Assembly: GCF_003086295.3 (NCBI RefSeq) | Contig: NC_092040.1 | Location: 59,561,559-59,625,558, forward strand | Source: Arachis hypogaea | Taxonomy: Eukaryota; Streptophyta; Magnoliopsida; Fabales; Fabaceae | Length of the DNA: 64,000 nt | Direction of reading: 5' to 3' | Shown here: positions 1-11,007 of the stretch, in pieces | Numbering within the stretch: position 1 is the stretch's first letter | Layout of the letters: the number at the start of each line of letters is the position of its first letter | Notes under the pieces: generated by a model | What the model saw: the letters and a program-made list of their open reading frames with translations, nothing else | Database searches by the model: none | Told to the model about the DNA's origin: nothing | Translations under genes and position numbers: made by a program

Positions 1-285
1 AAAAGGCTTATGGACTAGTAGAGGACGTGCTAGTGAAGGTTGAAGTCCTTTACATCCATGTTGATTTCATAATCCTAGACACTGGGAAAGATGAGGATGA
101 ATCCATCATCCTTGGCAGACCTTTCCTAGCCACAGGAAAAGCTGTGATTGATGTTGAGAGAGGAGAGTTGGTCCTTTAATTGAATGAGGACTACCTTGTA
201 TTCAAGACTCAAGGTTCTCCTTCTGTACACATGGAGAAGAAGCATGAAAAGCTTCTCTCAATACAGAGTCAAACAAAGCCCCCAC
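1..285 (+). pseudogene. Element A: 3' part of gag-protease gene, left fragment
   Basis: Read from base 3, this encodes the C-terminal half of a retroviral-type aspartic protease. It contains the conserved ILGRPFLAT stretch (second protease motif) followed by a VIDVERGEL segment. It aligns closely with the protease of element K on the other strand (56032-56769), where the same motif reads ILGRPFLATAGAMIDV. One TAA stop at 177-179 replaces a glutamine codon (CAA in K). The gene is not finished here. Element B is inserted after base 285, and the reading resumes beyond 15449 with the PNSKFGV-type repeats. The catalytic Asp and gag lie left of the window. Family assignment is firm; the element is an inactive copy. 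Confidence 0.85.
281..285. repeat. Target site duplication of B, left copy (CCCAC)
   Basis: The 5 bases before the LTR start (TGATGAGCGG) are repeated at 15445-15449, immediately after the 3' LTR ending CACCA. Removing B restores one continuous protease-tail reading of element A, which supports the call independently. Confidence 0.9.
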
Positions 286-1831
286 TGATGAGCGGATATT
301 TTATACGCTTTTTGTGGGTAATTTCATATAGTTTTTAGTATGTTTTAGTTAGTTTTTAGTATATTTTTATTAGTTTTTAGGCAAAATTCATATTTCTAGA
401 CTTTACTATGAGTTTGTGTGTTTTTCTGTGATTTCAGGTATTTTCTGGCTGAAATTGAGGGAGCTGAGCAAAAATCAGATTTAGGCTGAAAAAGGACTGC
501 TGATGTTGTTGGATTCTGACATCCCTGCACTCGGAATAAATTTTTTGGAGCTACAAGATCCCAATTGGCGCGCTCTCAATTGTGCTGGAAAGTAGACATC
601 CAGGGCTTTCCAGCAATATATAATAGTCCATACTTTGCGCGAAGATAAATGACGTAAACTAGCATTGAACGCCAGTTCCATGTTGCATTCTGGCGTTCAG
701 CGCCAAAAACAGGTTGCAAGTTGGAGTTAAACGCTAGAAACAGATTACAACCTGGCGTTTAACTCCAAAAACATGCCAGGCACGTGAGAAGCTCACGTCT
801 CAGCCCCAGCACACACCAAGTGGGCCCCAGAAGTGGATTTATGCACCATCTATCTTAGTTTACTCATTTTCTGTAAACCTAGGTTACCAGTTTAGTATTT
901 AAACAACTTTTAGAGACTTATTTTGTATCTCACGACATTTTTAGATTTGAACTTTATACTTTTTGATGGCATGAGTCTCTAAACTCCATTGTTGGGGGTG
1001 AGGAGCTCTACAGCGTCTCGATGAATTAATGCAATGATTTCTATTTCCATTCAAACACGCTTGTCTCTATCTAAGATGCTGATACGTACTTAACTGTGAT
1101 GGATGTGATGATCTGTGACACTCATCACCTTTCTCAATTCATGAACGTGTGCTTGACAACCACCTCCGTTCTACATTAGATTGAATGAGTATCTCTTAGA
1201 TTCCTTAATCAAAATCTTTGTGGTATAAGCTAGAATATTTTGGCGGCCACTCTTGAGGATCCGGAAAGTCTAAACCTTGTCTGTGATATTCTGAGTAGGA
1301 TTCAAGGATTGAATGGCTGTGACGAGCTTCAAACTCGTGATTGTTGGGCGTGATGACAAACGCAAAAGAATCAATGGATTCTATTCCGACATGATCGAGA
1401 ACCAACAGATGATTAGCCGTGCTGTGACAGAGCATTTGGACCATTTTCACTGAGAGGATGGGAAGTAGCCATTGACAACGGTGACGCCCTACATACAGCT
1501 TGCCATGGAAGGAGCCTTGCATGTTTGAAAGTGAGGAAGCATCATGTTACAGGAATTCAAAAGACAAAGCATCTCCAAAACTCTAACATATTCTCCATTA
1601 CTACATAATAAGTATTTATTTCATGTTCTTTTTCTTTTTACAGTTAAAACTAAAAATTATTATTGATATTATATCCTGACTAAGAGTTACAAAATAACCA
1701 TAGCTTGCTTGAAGCCAACAATCTCCGTGGGATCGACCCTTACTTACGTAAGGTATTACTTGGACGACCCAGTGCACTTGCTGGTTAGTGGTACGAGTTG
1801 TGAAAAGTGTGATTTGCAATTTCGTGCACCA
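286..1831 (+). repeat. Element B 5' LTR
   Basis: 1546 bp, starting TG and ending CA, matching 13905-15444 along its length. It contains palindromic GGCGTT/AACGCC units at about 661-770, an AT-rich TATA-like stretch near 896, and a U5 end with the GGGATCGACC motif, a CCTTAC-TTAC-GTAAGG stem-loop (1738-1753) and the string CAGTGCACTTGCTGGTTAG. The two LTRs differ at many sites and at their 5' tips, so this insertion is clearly older than C. Confidence 0.9.
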
Positions 1832-1837
1832 AGTTTT

Positions 1838-1855
1838 TGGCGCCGTTGCCGGGGA
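1838..1855 (+). other. Element B primer binding site (tRNA-Asp)
   Basis: TGGCGCCGTTGCCGGGGA is the exact reverse complement of the 3' end of plant tRNA-Asp (GUC) with its CCA tail. It lies 6 bp after the LTR. This primer is typical of Athila-like Ty3-gypsy elements. Confidence 0.93.
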
Positions 1856-2978
1856 ATTGTTTGAGTTTGAACAACTGACGGTTTATCTTGTTGCTTAGAT
1901 TAGGAAAAATTAGTCTTTTTGGTTTAGAGTCACTAGAATTGCATCTTCTATTATTCCTTTTTAAAAATTTTTCCTCAAAAATATTATTTTTCTTTATTAA
2001 TTGTTAGTTTTTCGTGAGTTTAGTGTCTTGTTATAAGTTTGGTGTCAATTGCATGCTTGTCTTTGTCTTTCAATTTTCGAATTGCATGCTCTTTATTTTT
2101 CCTTGATATTTAAATTGTTCTTGTTAATTTTTCTTGTTTGATCCTTAGTTTTTCTTGTTCTCTGCGTTTTCATGTTTTTCTAAAATATTAGTTTTCAAAA
2201 TATTAGTTTTCAAAAAAAATTATTAGTTTATTAGAAATACCACTTTAAAGCACGTTACATTTATAGCTCAGTTGGCTAGAGCGTTGGTTTATGTTCTTGG
2301 TAATTGGGTATCTTCTTTTTAAAATCTTTTCAAAAATAATTTTTCTTTGATTGAATCTTGTGCCAAACTTTAAGTTTGGTGTTCTCTTGTTAATTTTCTT
2401 TAATTTTCGAAAATTTATTTTGGTTTTCAAAAAAATTTTAAGTTTGGTGTTCTTTCTTTTGTTCTTATTGTTCTTGTGAATTTTCAAAGTGTTCTTGAGT
2501 CTTCTTTGTGTTTTTATCTTAAAATTTTTAAGTTTGGTGTTCCTTAGTGTTTTCCCTCCAAAATTTTCAAAAACAAGGAGTATTAGATTTAAAAATTTTA
2601 AGTCTTGTGTCTTTTGTGTGTTTTTCTTTTTCATCATAAAATTTAAAATTAAAAAAATATCTTTTGTAACTATTTTTAAGCTATATTTTTGAATTTTTTT
2701 AAAATTTAGATTTTAATTTCAAATTTTTACAAATATTATCCTTTTAAGATTTTTAAAAAAAAAAAGAAAAAAAAGAAAAAAATTTTCTATCTTTTTCAAA
2801 AATATCCTAACCACATTCTCTCTCCTCACTTTGTCGAAATTCTTCGTAAAATATTTTTAAATTCTTTTTGTTTTTCTTTTTATTTTAGTTTTTATTTTAT
2901 TTTATTTTATTATTTTGAACCTTCCTCTATAATAATAAAATAAATAAAATAAATTCACATCATCTCCCTTTCTCCATT
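1856..2978 (+). other. Element B untranslated leader with repeated motif
   Basis: A 1.1-kb leader between PBS and gag, rich in T on this strand. It holds four copies of the motif TAAGTTTGGTGT (2034, 2371, 2439, 2529), the same motif that precedes the 3' LTR of related elements. At 2264-2282 is a tRNA-like D-arm with an A-box (TAGCTCAGTTGG), but no B-box follows, so it is not a tRNA gene. Short ORFs here are low-complexity artefacts. Confidence 0.75.
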
Positions 2979-5630
2979 ATGGACCTAAGTGGAAATGAAC
3001 AGTCCAAAAGGACTCTAGGGTCATATGCTAACCCCACTACTGCTTCATATAGGAGTAGTATTTGTATACCCTCCATTGGAGTTAGTAGTTTTGAGTTGAA
3101 CCCTCAGCTCATTCTCTTGGTGCAGCAAAATTGCCAGTATTTCGGTATTCCACAGGAAGAACCTACAGAGTTTCTGGCACAGTTTTTACAAATTGGTGAC
3201 ACAGTACATGATAAAGAAGTAGATTAGGATGTCTACAAACCATTACTATTTCCATTTGCTGTAAAAGACCAAGCTAAGAGGTGGTTAAATAACCAACCTA
3301 AGGCCAGCATAAAGACATGGAAACAGCTGTCAGAAAAATTCCTGAATCAATATTTCCCTCCAAAACGGATGACACAGCTAAGGTTGAGCATCCAAAGCTT
3401 TAAACAAGGAGATAATGAATCCCTTTATGATGCCTGGGAGAGATACAGAGAGATGCTAAGAAAATACCCCTCTGAAATGTTTTCAGAATAGGTGCAGTTA
3501 GACATCTTCTACTATGGGCTTACAGAAAGAGCTCAGATTTCTCTAGACCACTCAGCTAGTGGATCTATACACATGAGAAAAACAATAGAAGAAGCTCAAG
3601 AGCTTATTGATACAGTTGCCAGAAATCAGCATCTGTACCTAAGCAGTGAACCTTCCATCAATGAAGAGGCTAAAACAGTAACTGATGAACTCAGTCCTAC
3701 AGAACAAGTTACTGAATTCAATCAGCAACTGGATTTTCTAACAAAACAGCTAGCCGAATTTAAGGAGATACTACAAGAAACAAGAATGGCTAATATGAAT
3801 ATGGAAATATAGTTGAAGCAAACAGATCAGCAGTTATCAAAACAAATTACAGAAGAGTGCCAAGCAGTTCAATTAAGAAGTGGAAAAACATTAAATACCT
3901 CAATTCAAGGTAGCAGAAAGCCATGAAATGAACAGACTGCTATCCAAAATCCCTCTTGGTGCAGCAAAATTGTCAGTATTTCGGTCTTCCACAGGAAGAA
4001 CCTACAGAGTTTCTGGCACAGTTTTTACAAATTGGTGACACAGTACATGATAAAGAAGTAGATTAGGATGTCTACAAACCGTTACTATTTCCATTTGCTG
4101 TAAAAGACCAAGCTAAGAGGTGGTTAAATAACCAACCTAAGGCCAGCATAAAGACATGGAAACAGCTGTCAGAAAAATTCCTGAATCAATATTTCCCTCC
4201 AAAATGGATGACACAGCTAAGGTTGAGCATCCAAAGCTTTAAACAAGGAGATAATGAATCCCTTTATGATGCCTGGGAGAGATACAGAGAGATGCTAAGA
4301 AAATACCCCTCTGAAATGTTTTCAGAATAGGTGCAGTTAGACATCTTCTACTATGGGCTTACAGAAAGAGCTCAGATTTCTCTAGACCACTCAGCTGGTG
4401 GATCTATACACATGAGAAAGACAATAGAAGAAGCTCAAAAGCTTATTGATACAGTTGCCAGAAATCAGCATCTGTACCTAAGCAGTGAACCTTCCATCAA
4501 TGAAGAGGCTAAAACAGTAACTGATGAACTCAGTCCTACAGAACAAGTTACTGAATTCAATCAGCAACTGGATTTTCTAACAAAACAGCTAGCCGAATTC
4601 AAGGAGATACTACAAGAAACAAGAATGGCTAATATGAATATGGAAATATAGTTGAAGCAAACAGATCAGCAGTTATCAAAACAAATTACAGAAGAGTGCC
4701 AAGCAGTTCAATTAAGAAGTGGAAAAACATTAAATACCTCAATTCAAGGCAGCAGAAAGCCAAGAAATGAACAGACTGCTATCCAAAATCCCTCTTGGTG
4801 CAGCAAAATTGCCAGTATTTCGGTCTTCCACAGGAAGAACCTACAGAGTTTCTGGCACAGTTTTTACAAATTGGTGACACAGTACAAGATAAAGAAGTAG
4901 ATTAGGATGTCTACAAACCGTTACTATTTCCATTTGCTGTAAAAGACCAAGCTAAGAGGTGGTTAAATAACCAACCTAAGCCCAGCATAAAGACATGGAA
5001 ACAGCTGTCAGAAAAATTCCTGAATCAATATTTCCCTCCAAAACGGATGACACAGCTAAGGTTGAGCATCCAAAGCTTTAAACAAGGAGATAATGAATCC
5101 CTTTATGATGCCTGGGAGAGATACAGAGAGATGCTAAGAAAATACCCCTCTGAAATGTTTTCAGAATAGGTGCAGTTAGACATCTTCTACTATGGGCTTA
5201 CAGAAAGAGCTCAGATTTCTCTAGACCACTCAGCTGGTGGATCTATACACATGAGAAAGACAATAGAAGAAGCTCAAGAGCTTATTGATACAGTTGCCAG
5301 AAATCAGCCTCTGTACCTAAGCAGTGAACCTTCCATCAATGAAGAGGCTAAATCAGTAACTGATGAACTCAGTCCTACAGAACAAGTTACTGAATTCAAT
5401 CAGCAACTGGATTTTCTAACAAAACAGCTAGCCGAATTTAAGGAGATACTACAAGAAACAAGAATGGCTAATATGAATATGGAAATATAGTTGAAGCAAA
5501 CAGATCAGCAGTTATCAAAACAAATTACAGAAAAGTGCCAAGCAGTTCAATTAAGAAGTGGAAAAATATTAAATACCTCACTTCAAGGCAGCAGAAAGCC
5601 AAGAAATGAACAGACTGCTATCCAAAATCC
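2979..5630 (+). pseudogene. Element B gag, with three tandem copies of its core
   Basis: Starts at an ATG giving MDLSGNEQSKRTLGSYANPT, the same N-terminus as F (42333, - strand). It encodes the capsid-like retrotransposon gag domain (WLNNQPKASIKTWKQLSEKF, then QYFPPKRMTQLR and LYDAWERYREML). The segment from 3114 is present three times in a row with a period of 839 bp. Because 839 is not a multiple of three, each copy is in a different frame. All copies carry the same three TAG stops (first copy: 3225, 3489, 3810), so those stops arose before the duplication. The first replaces CAG and the second TGG by comparison with F. Gag normally forms the particle that packages element RNA; this copy cannot encode an intact product. 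Confidence 0.9.
3114..5630 (+). repeat. 839-bp tandem triplication inside gag
   Basis: Units 3114-3952, 3953-4791 and 4792-5630 are nearly identical direct repeats. The junction shares CTCT between the natural upstream context (ATTCTCTTGG) and the natural downstream context (CCCTCTGAGG, at 5629-5638), pointing to microhomology at the original duplication. Only a few substitutions separate copies, for example TGC to TGT near 3972 and CCTTGG context changes at the junctions. Confidence 0.95.
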
Positions 5631-8600
5631 CTCTGAGGATAGTCAGAGCCCAGAGAGAAATAATTCTGGCACTCAAACGCCAGAAAATGGGTGGGAAGCT
5701 GGCGTTGAACGCCCAACCCATGCTCAGTCCTGGAGTTCAACACCAGAAACAAGCAAGGAATTGGCGTTGAACGCCCAAAGGAAGCACAATTCTGGCGTTC
5801 AAACGCCAGAAACAAGTAAGGAGTTGGTGTCTAACGCCACTCCAGCTTCCACCCCTGGCATTCAAACGCCAGTAGGAGTTCAGACACGTACAAGTGCTGG
5901 TAGCAACCCCTCTAAAAAGGCTTCTCAACCCACATCTGTAGGCAATAAACCTACAGCAACTAAGGTTGAGGAATACAAAGCCAAAATGCCTTATCCTCAG
6001 AAACTCCACCAAGCGGAACAAGATAAGCAATTTGCTCGCTTTGCAAACTATCTCAGGACTCTTGAAATAAAGATTCCGTTTGTAGAGGCACTTTAGCAAA
6101 TACCTTCTTATGCTAAGTTCATGAAAGAGATCTTAAGTCTTAAGAAGGATTGGAGGGAAACTGAAAAAGTTTACCTCACTAAAGAATGTAGTGCAGTCAT
6201 TCTAAAAAGATTACCTGAGAAGCTTAAAGATCCCGGAAGCTTTATGATATCATGCACATTAGAAGGTACTTGTACCAAGCAAGCTCTATGTGATCTTAGG
6301 GCAAGTATCAACCTAATACTTGTATCTACTATCAAAAAGCTTGGGTTAACTGATGAAGTCAAACCAACCCAGATATGTCTCCAACTTGCTGATGGTTCCA
6401 TTAAACACCCATCAGGCGTGATTGAAGACATGATTGTCAAGGTTGGGCCATTTGCCTTTCCCACTGACTTTGTGGTGCTGGAATGGAGGAGCACAAGAGT
6501 GCAACTCTCATTCTAGGAAGACCTTTCCTAGCAACTGGCCGAACCCTTATTGACGTCCAAAAAGGGGAAGTAACCTTGAGATTCAATGAGGATGAGTTTA
6601 AGTTGAATGTTGTCAAAGCTATGCAGCATCCAGACACCCCAAATGTCTGCATGAGCATTGATATTATTGACTCTCTGGTAAAAGAGGTCAATATGACTGA
6701 GAGTCTCGAATCAGAGCCAGAGGATATCTTTAAAGATGTTCAGCCTGATCTGGAGGAACCAGAGAGAATAATAGAACCTCTGAAAATCCCTCAAGAAGAG
6801 GAGAAACCTCCCAAACCCGAGCTCAAACCATTACCACCATCCCTGAAATATGAATTTCTAGGAGAGGGTGATACCTTTCCTGTAATTATAAGCTCTATCT
6901 TAGAGCCACAAGAAGAGGAAGCACTAATTCAAGTGCTAAGGACACACAAGACAGCTCTTGGGTGGTCCATCAGTGATCTTAAGGGTATTAGCCCAGCCAG
7001 ATGCATGCATAAGATCCTATTGGAGGGTGATGCTAAGCCAGTGGTTCAACCACAAAGGCGGCTGAATCCAGCCATGAAGGAGGTGGTGCAAAAGGAGGTC
7101 ACTAAATTACTAGAGGCTGGGATTATTTATCCTATTTCTGATAGCCCCTGGGTAAGCCCTGTCCAAGTCGTCCCTAAGAAGGGTGGCATGACAGTGGTTC
7201 ATAATGAAAAAAATGAACTGGTTCCTACAAGAACATTTACAGGGTGGCGTATGTGTATTGATTACAGAAGGCTCAATACAGCTACCAGAAAGGATCATTT
7301 TCCTTTACCATTCATAGACCAGATGCTAGAAAGACTAGCAGGTCATGAATATTACTGCTTTCTGGATGGATATTCAAGTTATAATTAAATTGCAGTAGAT
7401 CCCCAAGATCAAAAGAAAACAACATTCACATCCCCATTTGGAGTATTTGCATACAGAAGGATGCCATTTGGTATATGCAATGCACCTGCAACCTTTCAAA
7501 GGTGCATGCTCTCAATTTTCTCTGATATGGTGGAAAATTTTCTGGAAGTCTTCATGGATGACTTTTCAGTGTTTGGAGACTCATTCAGCTCCTGTCTTGA
7601 CCATCTAGCACTTGTTCTAAGGAGATGCCAAGAGACTAATCTGGTTTTAAACTGGGAGAAATATCACTTTATGGTGACTGAAGGAATTGTCCTTGGGCAC
7701 AAAATTTCGAACAAGGGAATAGAGGTGGATCAAGCTAAGGTGGAGGTAATTGAAAAATCACCACCACCTGCCAATATTAAGGCAATCAGAAGCTTTCTGG
7801 GGCATGCAGGATTCTATTGGAGGTTTATAAAAGATTTTTCAAAAATCACCCAACCTTTGAGTAATCTGCTAGCTGCTGACATGCCATTTATCTTTGATAA
7901 GGAGTATCTATAGGCGTTTGAGACTCTGAAAGCTAAGCTGGTCACATTACCAGTCATTACTGCACCAGATTGGACACTACCATTTGAACTGATGTGTGGT
8001 GCCAGTGACCATGCCATTGGTGCAGTGTTGGGACACAGGCATGACAAGCTTCTGCACGTCATTTACTATGCCAGTCGTGTTTTAAATAACGCACAGAAGA
8101 ACTACACAACCACAGAAAAAGAGTTACTTGCAGTGGTTTACGCCATTGACAAGTTTAGATCTTATTTAGTAGGATCAAAAGTGATTGTGTACACTGACCA
8201 TGCTGCTCTTAAATATCTACTCACAAAGCAGGATTCAAAACCCAGACTCATCAGATAGGTGTTGCTTCTGCAAGAGTTTGATATAGAAATAAGAGACAGA
8301 AAAGGGATAGAGAACCAAGTAGCAGATCACCTGTCCTGAATAGAACCAGTAGAAGGAGCGTCCCTCCTTCTTACTGAGATCTCTAAAAACTTTCCAGATG
8401 AGCAACTCTTTGCCATCCAGGAAGTGCCATGGTTTGTAGACATTGTAAACTACAAGGTAGTGAGATACATTCCCAAAGAGTATAGTAGGCAGCAGTCAAA
8501 GAAATTAATCACAGATGCAAAGTACTATCTTTGGGATGAACCATATCTCTTCAAGAGATGTGCAGATGGAGTAATCCATAGATGTGTGCCTAAAGAAGAA

Positions 8601-8788
8601 GCATAGAAGATCCTCTAGCACTGCCATGGATCACAATATGGAGGACATTTTGGAAGTGAGCGAACAGCCACAAGAGTCCTCCAATGTGGCTTCTACTGGC
8701 CTACTCTCTATAAAGACTCTCGAGTGTTTGTACTTAATTGTGACAGTTGCCAAAGATCTGGCAATATGCCTCACAGTTATTCCATGAC
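5631..8788 (+). pseudogene. Element B pol: Gag linker, protease, RT, RNase H, integrase start
   Basis: From 5631 the reading continues through a linker with palindrome-derived repeats (SGVQTPE type). The protease follows, with DLRAS where F has catalytic DLGAS, and ILGRPFLAT. RT contains VTKLLEAGIIYPISDSPWVS, WRMCIDYRRLN and the catalytic FMDD (VFMDDFSV). RNase H contains [11 protein letters not shown], and the integrase N-terminus contains RCADGVIHRCVPKEEA. A one-base loss near 6480 shifts the frame. In-frame stops lie at 7386, 7911, 8256, 8337 and 8604. By comparison with F, TAA, TAG and TGA replace CAA, CAG, TGG and CGA, as expected from cytosine deamination. The gene is then split by H at 8788/8789 and resumes at 11013. 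Confidence 0.92.
5640..5890 (+). repeat. Palindromic GGCGTT/AACGCC units inside gag-pol coding sequence
   Basis: Five or six units such as TGGCGTTGAACGCC and CTGGCGTTCAAACGCCAG lie about 50 bp apart. They are translated as alternating LALNAQ and GVQTPE segments. The same units occur outside coding sequence in the LTR (661-770) and in the spacer 12150-12440, and in coding position in F (41100-41320). Confidence 0.85.
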
Positions 8789-11007
8789 TGATGCATGAAA
8801 ACTTGTCTCTCAACGAATTTTCCTTCGGCAAGTATACCGAATTGTCGTCAAGTAAAACTCACGATAGAGTGAGGTCGAATCCCACAAGGATTGATTGGTC
8901 AAGCAACTTTAGTTAGAAGAATATGCTAGTTGAGATAAACAGAATTTAGATTGAGATGCAGAAATTTAAATGACTAGAAAGTAAATAACAGAAATTAAAG
9001 TGCAGAATCTTAAATGGGGAGTTAGGGTAATGAGCAGGAAATTAAATGGCAGAAAGTAAATAGAATGGGTAAGATCAGAAATGGGGAGATCATTGGGTTT
9101 AGGAGATGTTGCATTCTCCGGATCAAGTTCATTCTCATCTCTTCCTCAATCAATGCATTCATTAATCTCCTTGGCAATCTTAAGTGATTGAATCCCAATT
9201 CCTTGGCAATCCAATCTCTCTAAGCTTGAACAATTGCCCAATTCCTTGATTTATTTGCTCATGGGAAGAGATGAAAGTGTGGTCACTGATTATACCACAT
9301 GTATTTCCAAATCAAAGTATTGGGAGGATTAGATGTCACAATATCCATCCAAACCCTAATTTGGTCCAACATGAAAAAGCATATCTAGCATGATCTCCTC
9401 ATCCCTTTTCCAAGGCTCAAAGGAGATCCAATTATGGAGAGTTTCTTTTCCAAGACAACTAACCAATTGAATTAAGATTGAAAGCTTTCTAGTAAGATCA
9501 AGACAAAAGAAAGAAGAAAAAGAATGAAAACTATAATTGATCCAATTACAACAGAGCTCCCTAACCCAATGAAAGGGGTTTAGTTGTTCATAGCTCTAGA
9601 AATAAAAAATGGCAGAAAAGAAGAATCCATGCTAGAAGTACAGAAAAGTAAATACGCAGAGAGTAGTTCCCAAAAGTGCTAAGCTTCTCTCTAGTTCAAA
9701 ACTACTCCTATTTATACTACTCCTCATGATCTTCTAGTGAGTTCTTCAAGTCTTGGATGTGGGCTCTGGACCTTGAGTTGAAGCAATTCTCATCTTTAGT
9801 GGGCCCAGGTTGCAGAGAAACAAGAATTAGGCTTGGGCATTTAGTGAGATTAACGTTGGGTAATATTTTGAGTGCGAGAACGTTAGTGGCATTCACTTTT
9901 TCCACTAACGTTCCACCCTTATATACCCACGTTAATTCCAACGTTAGAAATCTTAACGTGACTTCTAACATTTCTTACTCAATCCTTGGCCAACGTTAAT
10001 GGGACTCACTTTTCCCATTAACGTTGGCTTGTGCCCCTTTTTGCAAACGTTAATAGGAATCACTTTTCCCATTAACGTTGCTTGCCTCTTGCCCCTACGT
10101 TAGATTTCACGTTAGCTTGGCTAACGTAGCTCTTAACAGGGGTCTCTATCACCTTCGAGAGCATTAGTGGCACTCACCTTTGTCACTAACGCTCCAATTG
10201 CCTTAAGTCCCTACGAAGTTAACATGACTCTTAACATAGTAATGAAGCCATCTCCCAACGTTAGTGACAAAAGTGAGTGTCACTAACGTTGATTCTTTGA
10301 ATTCAAGTCCACGTTAACTCTCAAGTTAACAATCTTAACGTGAGAGTTAACGTAGGCAATGCTAATGATCCAACGTTAGTGACAAAAGTGAGTGTCACTA
10401 ACGTTGGCGTTGTTGATCCTCTTCCATGTTGGAGTTCACGTTAACTAAGTTAACGTGACTCTTAACGTGGGGCATTGCCTAGTTTCCCAATGTTAGTGGT
10501 GTTCAGTTTTACCACTAATATTGAGGAGAAACGTTATTGGAGTTCATGTTTCTCGTTAACGTGGAATCCTCATTTTCTTCTACGTTAAGTACCACGTTAA
10601 CTTAGTTAACGTGGCTCTTAACGTAAGCTATGAATGGCTTCGCAGGTGTTATTGGTGATCACTTTTCTCATTAACGTTGCAAGCTCTTTTCCATCCCACG
10701 TAAGTAGTCACGTTAACTAAGTTAACGTGAATGCTAACGTGGTTCTTCCATGTTTCATTTGTCCTGAAATCAAACAATTAAAGTGCATCAAAGCTCTAGC
10801 CAAAGTCATAAGATTATGCATCGTCAAATTCTCATGTAAGTCTGGCAAAAATCTCATGAAATCATGCAAAATTCACAATAGTTGCTTAAATGAAGGTGTA
10901 AGTGTATTTTCACCCAAAACTTGCCTTATTCACTAGGAAAATGCATGAAACTACCCTAAAACAGTAAAAAAAAGGTCAGTGAAACTGGCCTAGATGCCCT
11001 GGCATCA
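8789..11007 (-). mobile_element. Element H: solo LTR inserted in the integrase gene of B
   Basis: 2219 bp with ends TGATGCATG...GGCATCA and the 5-bp duplication ATGAC on both sides (8784-8788 and 11008-11012). It contains no PBS or coding domain. Orientation is minus: read in reverse it has a TATAAATAG box (9709-9716), a long palindromic array and then the U5-type GGATTCGACC motif with a CTCAC-GTGAG stem-loop (8858-8873). It resembles the LTR of J (51105-51118 plus 59092-61314) in length, architecture and sequence motifs. A solo LTR is what LTR-LTR recombination leaves behind. Short ORFs inside it are chance. Confidence 0.88.
9836..10740 (-). repeat. Array of long inverted repeats in the H LTR
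   Basis: Repeated palindromes built on AACGTTAGTG and CACTAACGTT, separated by 8-12 bp. Examples: 9878-9913 (12-bp arms, GAACGTTAGTGG), 10256-10291 (13-bp arms) and 10370-10407 (14-bp arms, CCAACGTTAGTGAC). Further CACGTTAAC/GTTAACGTG units fill the gaps. The LTR of J has related but more diverged AACGTTGG units (59395-60075). Confidence 0.9.

Noticed and set aside
2264..2340. Functional nuclear tRNA gene
   Set aside because: Only a D-arm and A-box are present; no anticodon arm, T-arm, B-box or acceptor stem.
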